NCBI GenBank assembly: GCA_016302405.1
Contig: JAEDNR010000038.1
Span: 1-17,076 of the forward strand
From: Oscillospiraceae bacterium
GTDB taxonomy: Bacteria > Bacillota > Clostridia > Oscillospirales > Oscillospiraceae
DNA length: 17,076 nt
Direction of reading: 5' to 3'
Below the pieces are notes generated by a model, which did no database searches, was not told where the DNA came from, and worked only from the letters and a program-made list of their open reading frames with translations. Below are positions 1 to 6,670 of the stretch, one piece after another (within the stretch, counting starts at the first letter, position 1; the number at the start of each line of letters is the position of its first letter). A program made the position numbers and the translations under genes.

Positions 1-1628
1 AGACCCGTAACGGCAAGCGTACCGCCGCTGCCGCGCTGAAGATCGCCTGCGACCTGGTGGACGAGGGAATGATCGACGAGAAGCAGGCCGTGGCCATGAT
101 CGAGCCCCGGACCCTGGATACCCTGCTGCATCCCCAGTTCGATCCCGCTGCTCTGAAGGCCACCCAGCCCGTGGCCCGCGCCCTGGCCGCTTCCCCCGGA
201 GCTGCCTGCGGTAAGATCGTCTTCACCGCCGAAGATGCCAAGGCCTGGGCCGCCCGGGGCGAGAAGGTCGTGCTGGTCCGGCTGGAGACCTCTCCCGAGG
301 ATATTGAGGGCATGAAGTCCGCTCAGGGCATCCTGACGGTCCGTGGCGGCATGACCTCCCACGCTGCCGTTGTTGCCCGTGGTATGGGCACCTGCTGCGT
401 GTCCGGCTGCTCCGCCATCGTCATGGATGAAGAGAATAAGCAGTTCACCCTGGCTGGCAAGACCTATCATGAGGGCGACTTCCTGTCCCTGGACGGCTCC
501 ACCGGCTGCGTCTATGACGGCGTGATCCCCACCCGTGAGGCCCAGATTGCCGGCGAGTTCGGCCGGATCATGGCCTGGGCGGACAAGTACCGCCGCCTGG
601 AGGTCCGCACCAATGCCGACACCCCCAGAGATGCCAGGAAGGCCCGGGAGCTGGGCGCCCAGGGCATCGGCCTGTGCCGTACCGAGCACATGTTCTTCGA
701 GGAAGGCCGTATCGGCGCCTTCCGGGAAATGATCTGCTCCGACACTGTGGAGGAGCGGGAGAAGGCCCTGGCCAAGATCCTGCCCATGCAGCAGAGCGAT
801 TTCGAGGCCCTGTACGAGGCTATGGAGGGCTATCCTGTGACCATCCGGTTCCTGGATCCCCCGCTGCACGAGTTTGTTCCCACCACCGAGCCCGAGATTG
901 TGGAGCTGGCTGCCGCTCAGGGCAAGTCCGTCCAGGAGATCAAGGACATCATCGCTTCCCTCCACGAGGCCAACCCCATGATGGGTCACCGTGGCTGCCG
1001 TCTGAGCGTCACCTACCCCGAGATCGCCGCCATGCAGACCAAGGCCGTCATCCGGGCCGCTCTGAAGGTCAAGGCCGCTCATCCCGATTGGCCCCTGACT
1101 CCCGAGATCATGATTCCCCTGGTGGGCGACGTGAAGGAACTGAAGAATGTCAAGGACGTGGTCGTGAAGACCGCCGACGCGGAGATCGCTGCCGCCGGTA
1201 TTGACCTCAAGTACGCTGTCGGCACCATGATCGAGATTCCCCGTGCCTGCCTGACCGCTGACGAGATCGCCAAGGAAGCCGAATTCTTCTGCTTCGGCAC
1301 CAACGACCTGACCCAGATGACCTTCGGCTTCTCCCGTGACGATGCCGGCAAGTTCCTGGATGCCTACTACGATGCCAAGATCTACGAGAGCGATCCCTTT
1401 GCCAAGCTGGATCAGACCGGCGTTGGCCGCCTGATGGAGATGGCTGTGAAGCTGGGCCGGTCCACCCGTCCCGAGCTGCACCTGGGCATCTGCGGCGAGC
1501 ACGGCGGCGACCCCATGAGCGTGGAGTTCTGCCACAGGATCGGCCTGGACTATGTGTCCTGCAGCCCCTTCCGTGTGCCCATCGCCCGCCTCGCCGCCGC
1601 TCAGGCCGCGATTCGCGAAGCACAGTAA
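1..1628 (+). CDS. ppdK: Pyruvate, phosphate dikinase, C-terminal part (5' end outside window)
   Basis: Interconverts pyruvate, ATP and phosphate with phosphoenolpyruvate, AMP and pyrophosphate in the cytosol; in anaerobes it serves glycolysis or gluconeogenesis. The frame is open from base 3 to the TAA at 1626, giving 541 residues with no start inside the window. The phosphohistidine motif GGMTSHAAVVARGMG has its His codon at 360-362. The TIM-barrel PEP/pyruvate domain ends with CGEHGGDP, whose catalytic Cys codon is 1491-1493. The 377-residue His-to-Cys distance matches the Clostridium symbiosum enzyme (His455/Cys831, from memory), so about 335 N-terminal residues (the ATP-grasp domain) lie upstream. 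The Met codon at 57 is internal, not the start. A strong hairpin terminator follows 38 bases after the stop. The identification is very secure. Confidence 0.97.
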   Translation, partial: TRNGKRTAAAALKIACDLVDEGMIDEKQAVAMIEPRTLDTLLHPQFDPAALKATQPVARALAASPGAACGKIVFTAEDAKAWAARGEKVVLVRLETSPEDIEGMKSAQGILTVRGGMTSHAAVVARGMGTCCVSGCSAIVMDEENKQFTLAGKTYHEGDFLSLDGSTGCVYDGVIPTREAQIAGEFGRIMAWADKYRRLEVRTNADTPRDARKARELGAQGIGLCRTEHMFFEEGRIGAFREMICSDTVEEREKALAKILPMQQSDFEALYEAMEGYPVTIRFLDPPLHEFVPTTEPEIVELAAAQGKSVQEIKDIIASLHEANPMMGHRGCRLSVTYPEIAAMQTKAVIRAALKVKAAHPDWPLTPEIMIPLVGDVKELKNVKDVVVKTADAEIAAAGIDLKYAVGTMIEIPRACLTADEIAKEAEFFCFGTNDLTQMTFGFSRDDAGKFLDAYYDAKIYESDPFAKLDQTGVGRLMEMAVKLGRSTRPELHLGICGEHGGDPMSVEFCHRIGLDYVSCSPFRVPIARLAAAQAAIREAQ

Positions 1629-1666
1629 TCCGCCCGATTTCAGGCTAACAATCCAATATAGCACCG

Positions 1667-1696
1667 ATGCCCCGCCTGAAAAGGCGGGGCATTTTC
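1667..1696 (+). terminator. Intrinsic terminator after ppdK
   Basis: A perfect 11-bp stem (1667-1677 with 1682-1692) encloses a GAAA loop and is followed by a short T-rich tail. It lies 38 bases after the ppdK stop codon and separates ppdK from the AT-rich gene downstream. Confidence 0.85.
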
Positions 1697-1901
1697 AAAA
1701 CCCGCTTGCCGGAAAGTGCGGTGTTCATAAGACAGTTGACAGCTACAGTAGTTTACACGGCTGTGGTTGTTCTTGCTTTTTTCTGATATATGATAATATG
1801 GAGCCGAACAAATCTACAAATTGTATTTTTATGCGCTGTTGTCTTTCGGGGCTAAAATGTCAATATTCAAAGTATACAAGTATATTTGGAGGTTACAAGA
1901 G

Positions 1902-2639
1902 ATGATAAAAAAATTATATGAAAAGAGTGAGATTTGGTTTGCAGTTGCGTGGATTATTGCATATGTTGTACTTGCATCAGCAGGGGATAATTTATCGACA
2001 GATATAGGTGTTTTGAAAATTGTCACATTGCCTATATTGATAGTACTATCTGTCATAATGTATTCCTTTGTAAGAAAGAATGGATTGACAGAAAAATATG
2101 GCCTTTGTAAACCACAGATATCCGCTGCAAAGATGCTGTTTTACATTCCATTGATTGTTCTTTTGACAGCAAATTTATGGTATGGAATTGTGCTGAACAC
2201 ATCACCAATAGAAACACTCTTATATGTCTTATCCATGTTTTGTGTTGGTTTTCTTGAGGAAATGATATTCCGTGGTTTTTTGTTTAACGCTATGGCAAAA
2301 GATGGGGTGAAATCAGCCATTATTGTTTCAAGTGTTACATTTGGAATTGGGCATATTGTGAATCTTATAAATGGTTCTGGGGCAGAATTGCTGCCAAATC
2401 TTTTACAGGTAATATATGCAGTGGCTATTGGTTTTACATTTGTGATGATATATTACAGTACAAAGAGCTTAATTGCTTGTATTGTTACGCATAGCCTTTT
2501 TAATGCGGCGAGTGTTTTTGCAAATGAATCTGCAATTACCCCTCAAAGACGGTTTGTTTCATGTGCGTTGATTGCAATTGTAGCTGGTGCATATGCATTA
2601 TATATTGCTTTAGTGGTTAAGGATACGAAAGCGAAATAA
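1902..2639 (+). CDS. CPBP/CAAX-type intramembrane metalloprotease
   Basis: A 245-residue membrane protein of the CPBP (Abi/CAAX Rce1-like) glutamic-protease family. Members cleave prenylated or small peptides inside the membrane, and in Firmicutes they often act in bacteriocin self-immunity; the substrate here is unknown. The family motifs are present: EEMIFR (Glu119, Glu120, Arg124), FGIGH (His151) and THSLFNA (His197, Asn201), set among about seven hydrophobic segments. The start was chosen at ATG 1902 because GGAGG lies at 1888-1892, nine bases upstream; an in-frame ATG at 1821 has no such site. The gene is much richer in A+T than its neighbours, has no partner gene, and has no obvious terminator. 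These points suggest acquisition by transfer. Family assignment is confident; function is inferred. Confidence 0.88.
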   Translation: MIKKLYEKSEIWFAVAWIIAYVVLASAGDNLSTDIGVLKIVTLPILIVLSVIMYSFVRKNGLTEKYGLCKPQISAAKMLFYIPLIVLLTANLWYGIVLNTSPIETLLYVLSMFCVGFLEEMIFRGFLFNAMAKDGVKSAIIVSSVTFGIGHIVNLINGSGAELLPNLLQVIYAVAIGFTFVMIYYSTKSLIACIVTHSLFNAASVFANESAITPQRRFVSCALIAIVAGAYALYIALVVKDTKAK

Positions 2640-2665
2640 CCAGAAGCAACTTACAAATTCCAGTA

Positions 2666-3036
2666 CAGGTTATCGGCTTTAGTAAGCACACTGACATATT
2701 GGAATTTGGCGCACTGGCGCGAAGCGCAATCGCTTCCCCCGGGGGTGGTGCTGCACGCAGTGAATCAAAATCCCAATGATTGCCGGGGGCAATCATACCT
2801 AAATTGATAGCTGTCGAGCGCAGCGAGACTGATGAGGAACGGCGAAACAGAGCGATTTTCCATGCAGTTCGTAAAAAAAGCACGATTTGAAAAGCTGTAC
2901 GTTCTTATTTGCCTGCGCCCCAATCAGAAAATGTCGCCGTTCCTCATCCGCCCCTGCGGGGCACCTTCCCCCCGGGGGAAGGTATTGGCCCGCCAATTTA
3001 CAATTTCACGATCAGCTTATTAAAGCCGATAGCCTG
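2666..3036. repeat. Element with imperfect terminal inverted repeats and nested palindrome
   Basis: The left end (2666-2687) and right end (3015-3036) are inverted copies matching at 20 of 22 positions. Weaker similarity continues inward on both sides. A second, exact 15-bp inverted repeat is nested inside (2831-2845 with 2934-2948). No transposase is encoded. The layout fits a MITE-like non-autonomous element or the foldback of a structured transcript; family unknown. Confidence 0.6.
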
Positions 3037-3055
3037 AATTCCAGTTTGCCGAACA

Positions 3056-3095
3056 GAGCGCACTTCTATACGGGGCAAGCCCCGTATGTGCGCTC
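3056..3095. repeat. Hairpin, 8 + 7 bp stem
   Basis: An outer stem (3056-3063 with 3088-3095) and inner stem (3069-3075 with 3080-3086) close a CAAG loop, with a 5/1 internal bulge. There is no T-tract, so it is not an obvious terminator. Confidence 0.55.
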
Positions 3096-3109
3096 GGCGA
3101 GACGGAACA

Positions 3110-3139
3110 CCCCGGACACCTGAATGTCCGGGGCGTTTT
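3110..3139 (+). terminator. Terminator-like hairpin
   Basis: A 9-bp GC-rich stem (3110-3118 with 3125-3133) with a six-base loop is followed by CGTTTTG. An 8-bp inverted pair (3103-3110 with 3148-3155) encloses it. It could end transcripts reading from the protease gene about 470 bases upstream, or belong to a larger structure. Confidence 0.45.
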
Positions 3140-3200
3140 GCGTCACTGTGTTCCGAATAAGGGGCTGAACCCCTTGAGCCGATAAAGCAGCTGTCCCATT

Positions 3201-3244
3201 AAGGCAAAAGGCGTGACCACGAAAATGGTCGCGCCTTTTGCCTA
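3201..3244. repeat. Near-perfect 18-bp hairpin
   Basis: The stem 3202-3219 pairs with 3226-3243, interrupted only by one G-T wobble, around a CGAAAA loop. It is palindromic on both strands and has no T-tract on the plus strand. It is the last of four consecutive hairpins starting at 3056. Confidence 0.6.
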
Positions 3245-3320
3245 ATGTTACTGTCTTACAAACACCCCGCTAAATGGCAGGCGGTTTTTTTATACTGCGG
3301 CGGAGGTTTTGAAGCGTGAT

Positions 3321-3378
3321 ATGCTCCCTTTATGAGATACAGTGAAGTAACAGACACTGTAGAACGTAAAGGGAGCAT
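3321..3378. repeat. 58-base hairpin with symmetric internal loop
   Basis: The outer 12-bp stem (3321-3332 with 3367-3378) and inner 7-bp stem (3338-3344 with 3355-3361) are separated by a 5 x 5 internal loop and capped by ten bases. It carries no T-tract. Its role is unknown; a small structured RNA or a transposon end are possible. Confidence 0.55.
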
Positions 3379-3454
3379 TGCTTTGCCCGGGCGAAAAATA
3401 AGTCCGGATTGTCGGAAGCGCAAAATAAATGACAGAGCGCCCGCCTTTCCCTGT

Positions 3455-3483
3455 TTGACAATTCCTGAAAATTCTCCTATAAT
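3455..3483 (+). promoter_or_regulatory. Consensus sigma-A promoter upstream of MATE gene
   Basis: A perfect TTGACA (3455-3460) and perfect TATAAT (3478-3483) are separated by 17 bases. Transcription should start near 3490, leaving a leader of about 315 bases before the MATE start codon. Most of that leader is a palindromic repeat element. Confidence 0.85.
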
Positions 3484-3516
3484 ATAACATGCCTGCTGAG
3501 GCAATGCGCCGGTTTG

Positions 3517-3733
3517 AAAAATTGGAATTTTTCGGACCAACCGTAAAAGCATCGTAGGGGACGGGTTTCCCGTCCCGCCCCAAACAAGTCTCTGAATTCC
3601 GGGGGACGGGGAACCCGTCCCCTACGAATGGATGACGATAAATAGCCCGAAATTCGATGGGGATTCCCACACCAGGAAAGCGGACTGGTTCGGAATGACA
3701 TGTTCTGACGGCCCGACAAATTCCCAATTTGTC
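3517..3733. repeat. Composite palindromic repeat element in the MATE leader
   Basis: The ends are inverted AAATTGGAATTT-like sequences (around 3519-3530 and 3718-3730). Inside is a 24-bp inverted repeat with one mismatch (3553-3576 with 3603-3626, 26-base loop). A unit at 3659-3700 belongs to the dispersed family also seen at 6431-6544 and 10487-10769. No protein is encoded. It resembles a MITE or REP-type interspersed repeat. Confidence 0.65.
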
Positions 3734-3804
3734 TGTTTACCGGGTAAGGCCGATATTGATTGTCGAACGATATATAAAGACATAACAGAAAAGGAATCAA
3801 GGAA

Positions 3805-5172
3805 ATGATACGATCATCCGCCGCTTCAAGAAAGACCACCGTCCGGGATATGACGGAAGGGTCCATTGTAAAGCAGGTAATACTGTTTGCCCTGCCTCTG
3901 ATGCTGGGGAATATCTTCCAGATGCTCTACAACACCGTGGACTCCATTGTTGTGGGCAATTTTGTGGGCAAGCAGGCCCTGGCGGCGGTGGGTTCCACCA
4001 CCATGATCGTCAATATGATGGTGTTCTTCTTCAATGGCTTCTCCACCGGCGCCGGAGTGATTATCGCGAACCTCTTTGGCGCCCGGAATATGGAAAAGCT
4101 TCATAAGGCTGTTGAAACCACCATGGCAGCAACCTTCCTGCTGAGCGCTCTGTTTACTGTGGCGGGCGTTGCGGCGGTGAAGCCCATGCTGCGTTTTATG
4201 GCGACTCCGGAGGATGTGTTCGGCGAGGCAACAGTCTATCTGCAGATTTATATCGGCGGTATTTCCGGGCTGCTTGTGTACAATATGGGCAGCGGTATCC
4301 TGCGGGCAGTGGGGGACACCATGCGCCCCCTGTTCTTCCTGGTTCTCACCAGCGTGGTGAATATCGTTTTGGATCTGGTGTTTGTCGTCGGACTTCACAG
4401 CGGCATCGAGGGCGTGGCCGGGGCGACCATTATTTCCCAGTTTATCTCCGCGGTTCTCACGCTGCTGTTGCTGACCCGCTCAGAGGACATCTACCGGCTG
4501 ACCTGGATTGATCTGAAAATTGACCGGGGCATCCTGGGCGAGATCTTCGCGGTGGGCCTGCCTGCCGGGATCCAGTCCATCATCACAGCCTTCTCCAATG
4601 TGTTCGTCCAGTCCTATATCAATTTCTTCGGTTCCAGCTGTATGGCAGGCTGGAGCTGCTATAACAAGCTGGACCAGTTTGTCATGCTGCCCATGCAAAG
4701 CATGGCCATGGCCGCCACGACCTTTGTCAGCCAGAATATCGGCGCGGGCAGGGAGCGCCGGGCGGATAAGGGTACGGTGATCACGGTGAGCATGTCCGTG
4801 GGTGTGACCGCCGTCATTGTGGCGCTGCTGTGTCTGTTTGCCGCCCCTGCGGTGCGGATGTTTTCTCCGGACGAATCAGTGATCGAATACGGCGTGCTTT
4901 TTATCCGGGCCAATTGCTTCTTCCTGCTGTTTAACTGCGTGAACCATGTGCTGGCAGGCGCCCTCCGGGGGCGGGGAGACTCCAAGGGGCCAATGATCAT
5001 CATGCTGCTGGCCTTCGTTGGGATCCGGCAGGTCTACCTGTATGTGGTGACCCACTTTGTAGCCAATACCCCATTCCTGGTGGGCTTCGGCTACCCCGTG
5101 GGCTGGACCACCTGCTGCGTCATTGAGCTGACCTATTTCTTCCTCCGCTGGAGAAAACCGAAGAAGATTTGA
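3805..5172 (+). CDS. MATE family multidrug/cation efflux transporter
   Basis: A 455-residue inner-membrane protein of the MATE family, which exports drugs or metabolites in exchange for Na+ or H+. The MATE signature is visible in the N-terminal half (LPLMLGNIFQMLYNTVDSIV, then VGKQALAAVGSTTMI), with a matching second repeat from about residue 240. There are roughly twelve hydrophobic segments, and the length is typical. The start at ATG 3805 follows AAGGA at 3791-3795 with nine bases between; an internal Met16 has weaker support. A perfect promoter lies 320 bases upstream with a repeat element between. The gene is monocistronic, with a terminator 21 bases after the stop, and it converges with the kinase-like gene. 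Substrate cannot be read from the sequence. Confidence 0.93.
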   Translation: MIRSSAASRKTTVRDMTEGSIVKQVILFALPLMLGNIFQMLYNTVDSIVVGNFVGKQALAAVGSTTMIVNMMVFFFNGFSTGAGVIIANLFGARNMEKLHKAVETTMAATFLLSALFTVAGVAAVKPMLRFMATPEDVFGEATVYLQIYIGGISGLLVYNMGSGILRAVGDTMRPLFFLVLTSVVNIVLDLVFVVGLHSGIEGVAGATIISQFISAVLTLLLLTRSEDIYRLTWIDLKIDRGILGEIFAVGLPAGIQSIITAFSNVFVQSYINFFGSSCMAGWSCYNKLDQFVMLPMQSMAMAATTFVSQNIGAGRERRADKGTVITVSMSVGVTAVIVALLCLFAAPAVRMFSPDESVIEYGVLFIRANCFFLLFNCVNHVLAGALRGRGDSKGPMIIMLLAFVGIRQVYLYVVTHFVANTPFLVGFGYPVGWTTCCVIELTYFFLRWRKPKKI

Positions 5173-5193
5173 CCGTTATGCGCAGAAACCGCA

Positions 5194-5242
5194 AAATCCC
5201 CGGTTCGCCCCCTCTGTGGGGAAGGAACCGGGGATTTGTTGA
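5194..5242 (+). terminator. Intrinsic terminator after MATE gene (possibly bidirectional)
   Basis: A 13-bp perfect stem (5194-5206 with 5225-5237) contains a smaller CCCC/GGGG inner pairing and is followed by a T-rich tail. On the opposite strand the stem runs into a short T-run, so it may also stop transcripts of the convergent kinase-like gene. Confidence 0.85.
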
Positions 5243-5374
5243 TTTAAAATGTGCATATCGGCTTTGTCGTTCTGCTGAGATAATCGGAGGAGCATAAAAA
5301 AGTTGCTGTTCAGTAGCCGCTGCTTTCAGTAGTGAAGATCAAGCGCTTTTGATGAAATACTTATGACGGCGGCA

Positions 5375-5893
5375 TTATTTCGTCCAGTACTGGGCCCCCC
5401 AGTGTTCAAAGTCCCACTGCTCCATATAGCTGTTGCACTCATAGTCAATGTAGAAAAGCCTTCCGTCCCGGACTACAAAATTCGTGGGATAGTAGTCGAT
5501 ATTCAGTCCGGCGGGGTAGAGCTGACCGCACATGTCCTGGATCTGGCGCAGATAGTCCGGCTCCATTTGGCCCTGGGAAACCAGTGCGTCAATGGTTGGA
5601 CCCGCAATGTACTCTTTGAGGATCCGCTCCTGCTCTTTATCTACTTCCAGAAGGGTGGGCATAGGGATGTCCAGGGCTTTGAGCCGGGCGTAATCCCGAA
5701 GCTCCGACTGCAGCTTGTCCCCAAACTGATAGTAGCTGCAGGGCTCGTGGTGGATCTGCTTGAGGACATATTCACAATCCCCACTCCGCACCAGATAGGA
5801 GTAGCCGCCCTTACCCTTTCCCAGAAGACGGATCACCGTATAGGGCTTTCCGTTTACCGTAAGTACCTTGGGCAGAGTATTTTCCGTTTCCAT
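5375..5893 (-). CDS. Small protein-kinase-like phosphotransferase
   Basis: A 172-residue cytosolic protein with a compact kinase fold (protein kinase/Bud32/aminoglycoside phosphotransferase superfamily). Visible elements in order are the Gly-rich loop GKGKGGYSYLV (25-35), the ATP-anchoring Lys45 in VLKQI, a helix Glu64 in SELRDYARL, a catalytic-loop-like NIDYYPTN (Asp133, Asn138) and the metal-binding Asp150 in FYIDYE. Nothing essential is missing, so it is probably active, although it is short for a kinase and lacks most of the C-lobe. The start ATG at 5893 has AGGAG at 5899-5903; the frame is open further upstream but would overlap the DUF3795 gene. It lies 37 bases after that gene in the same operon. 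The substrate is unknown. Confidence 0.75.
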   Translation of the reverse strand: METENTLPKVLTVNGKPYTVIRLLGKGKGGYSYLVRSGDCEYVLKQIHHEPCSYYQFGDKLQSELRDYARLKALDIPMPTLLEVDKEQERILKEYIAGPTIDALVSQGQMEPDYLRQIQDMCGQLYPAGLNIDYYPTNFVVRDGRLFYIDYECNSYMEQWDFEHWGAQYWTK

Positions 5894-5930
5894 AGGTTCT
5901 CCTTTTTCATAGAGCTGAGGGTACGCGGCC

Positions 5931-6269
5931 TTATTTGCCGATCCCCAGATTCCGGGCAGCTTCTTCATTTTTTTCCAGGATACCGCCCACGGTAGGACAG
6001 CGGGTAAGCTCCGGGCAGTCGGCACAGGTGGCGTATCCCCGGCCCATGGCACACTGGCGGATGGGACACAGGAAGTTACAGTAGGGAGATTTCGCCCCAT
6101 CGACCCGACAGCCGACGCAGTTGATCATCTCCGGGGTGATTTCCACCCCATTCATCTGACTCCACAGTGCGGCAGTTTTTTCCCGCAGGGCGTTGTCGTC
6201 GGTAAGGGTTGCCTGCCGGGCGTCACATTTTTCGCAGTCCAAGCCGCAGTAAGCAATCAGGTCTTTCAT
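5931..6269 (-). CDS. DUF3795 family cysteine-rich protein
   Basis: A 112-residue cytosolic protein with eleven cysteines. It begins with the family hallmark AYCGLDCEKCDA (Cys8, Cys12, Cys15), followed by CVGC (51, 54), then CNFLC (64, 68), C73, CADC (82, 85) and C91. This pattern is typical of DUF3795 proteins and suggests binding of zinc or an iron-sulfur cluster, but the family has no established function. GGAGG at 6276-6280 is six bases before the ATG, and a perfect promoter lies just upstream. It is the first gene of a two-gene operon with the kinase-like protein. Confidence 0.85.
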   Translation of the reverse strand: MKDLIAYCGLDCEKCDARQATLTDDNALREKTAALWSQMNGVEITPEMINCVGCRVDGAKSPYCNFLCPIRQCAMGRGYATCADCPELTRCPTVGGILEKNEEAARNLGIGK

Positions 6270-6331
6270 GGTATGCCTCCATAATTTTGCAGTATCAATT
6301 TATAAAAATTAACTTATATGAACTAATTCAC

Positions 6332-6360
6332 ATTATACCTCTGGGACAGGGCTTTGTCAA
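6332..6360 (-). promoter_or_regulatory. Consensus sigma-A promoter of the DUF3795-kinase operon
   Basis: Read on the minus strand, TTGACA (6360-6355) and TATAAT (6337-6332) are both perfect and 17 bases apart. Transcription should start near 6325, leaving a leader of about 55 bases before the DUF3795 ATG at 6269. Confidence 0.88.
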
Positions 6361-6397
6361 TGGGTTATTCCCGGATATGCTGACCGGCTGAAAGAGG

Positions 6398-6570
6398 CAA
6401 ATTGGAATTTGACAGCAACTCGAAAAATGTGTCATTCCGAGCCAGTGCTCACACTGGCGTGGGAATCTCCATCGAATTTGAGGCTGTATTCTCCTAAAGA
6501 TGGAGATTGCCACACCAGTGACGTCGGTCACTGGTTCGCAATGACCGGGAATTCGATAAATTCCAATTTG
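6398..6570. repeat. Palindromic dispersed repeat element with inverted ends
   Basis: The exact 12-bp ends CAAATTGGAATT (6398-6409) and their inverse (6559-6570) bracket two facing units: 6431-6470 and 6502-6544. These units are inverted copies of each other, carry their own CCAGTG...CACTGG mini-hairpins, and belong to the family also present at 3659 and 10487-10769. There is no coding capacity. It sits between two minus-strand transcription units. Confidence 0.7.
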
Positions 6571-6602
6571 TCTTACTGCTTGTTTCCGCTGATACGGTTT
6601 CA

Positions 6603-6641
6603 TAAAAAGCAGTCACGCCGAAACGGATGTTTCGGCGTGAC
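6603..6641 (-). terminator. Intrinsic terminator after lgt
   Basis: A perfect 13-bp stem (6612-6624 with 6629-6641) has a four-base loop and, on the minus strand, is followed by TGCTTTTTA. It lies about 30 bases beyond the lgt stop and ends the M16-lgt unit. Confidence 0.88.
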
Positions 6642-6670
6642 AGGCTGTTCTGCCGTGGGGTGGGCACGGA

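Larger units (their letters stand above)
2640..3454. other. Gene-poor intergenic region rich in inverted repeats
   Basis: No reading frame here has a credible start with a ribosome binding site or a recognisable product. The stretch holds a 370-bp element with inverted ends (2666-3036), a chain of GC-rich hairpins (3056-3243) and an isolated long hairpin (3321-3378). It looks like accumulated repeat or mobile-element debris downstream of the acquired protease gene. Confidence 0.7.

Noticed and set aside
1736..1797. Promoter for the CPBP protease using TTGACA at 1736
   Set aside because: No -10 box lies at 16-18 bases. TTGTTC at 1767 with TATGAT or GATAAT near 1789-1797 is possible but too weak to list.
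3256..3866. Overlapping minus-strand frames across the MATE leader
   Set aside because: They run through palindromic repeats and the promoter, have no ribosome binding sites and resemble nothing known.
5363..5995. 210-codon plus-strand frame opposite the kinase-like gene
   Set aside because: No motif or ribosome binding site; the minus-strand product has an ordered set of kinase motifs.
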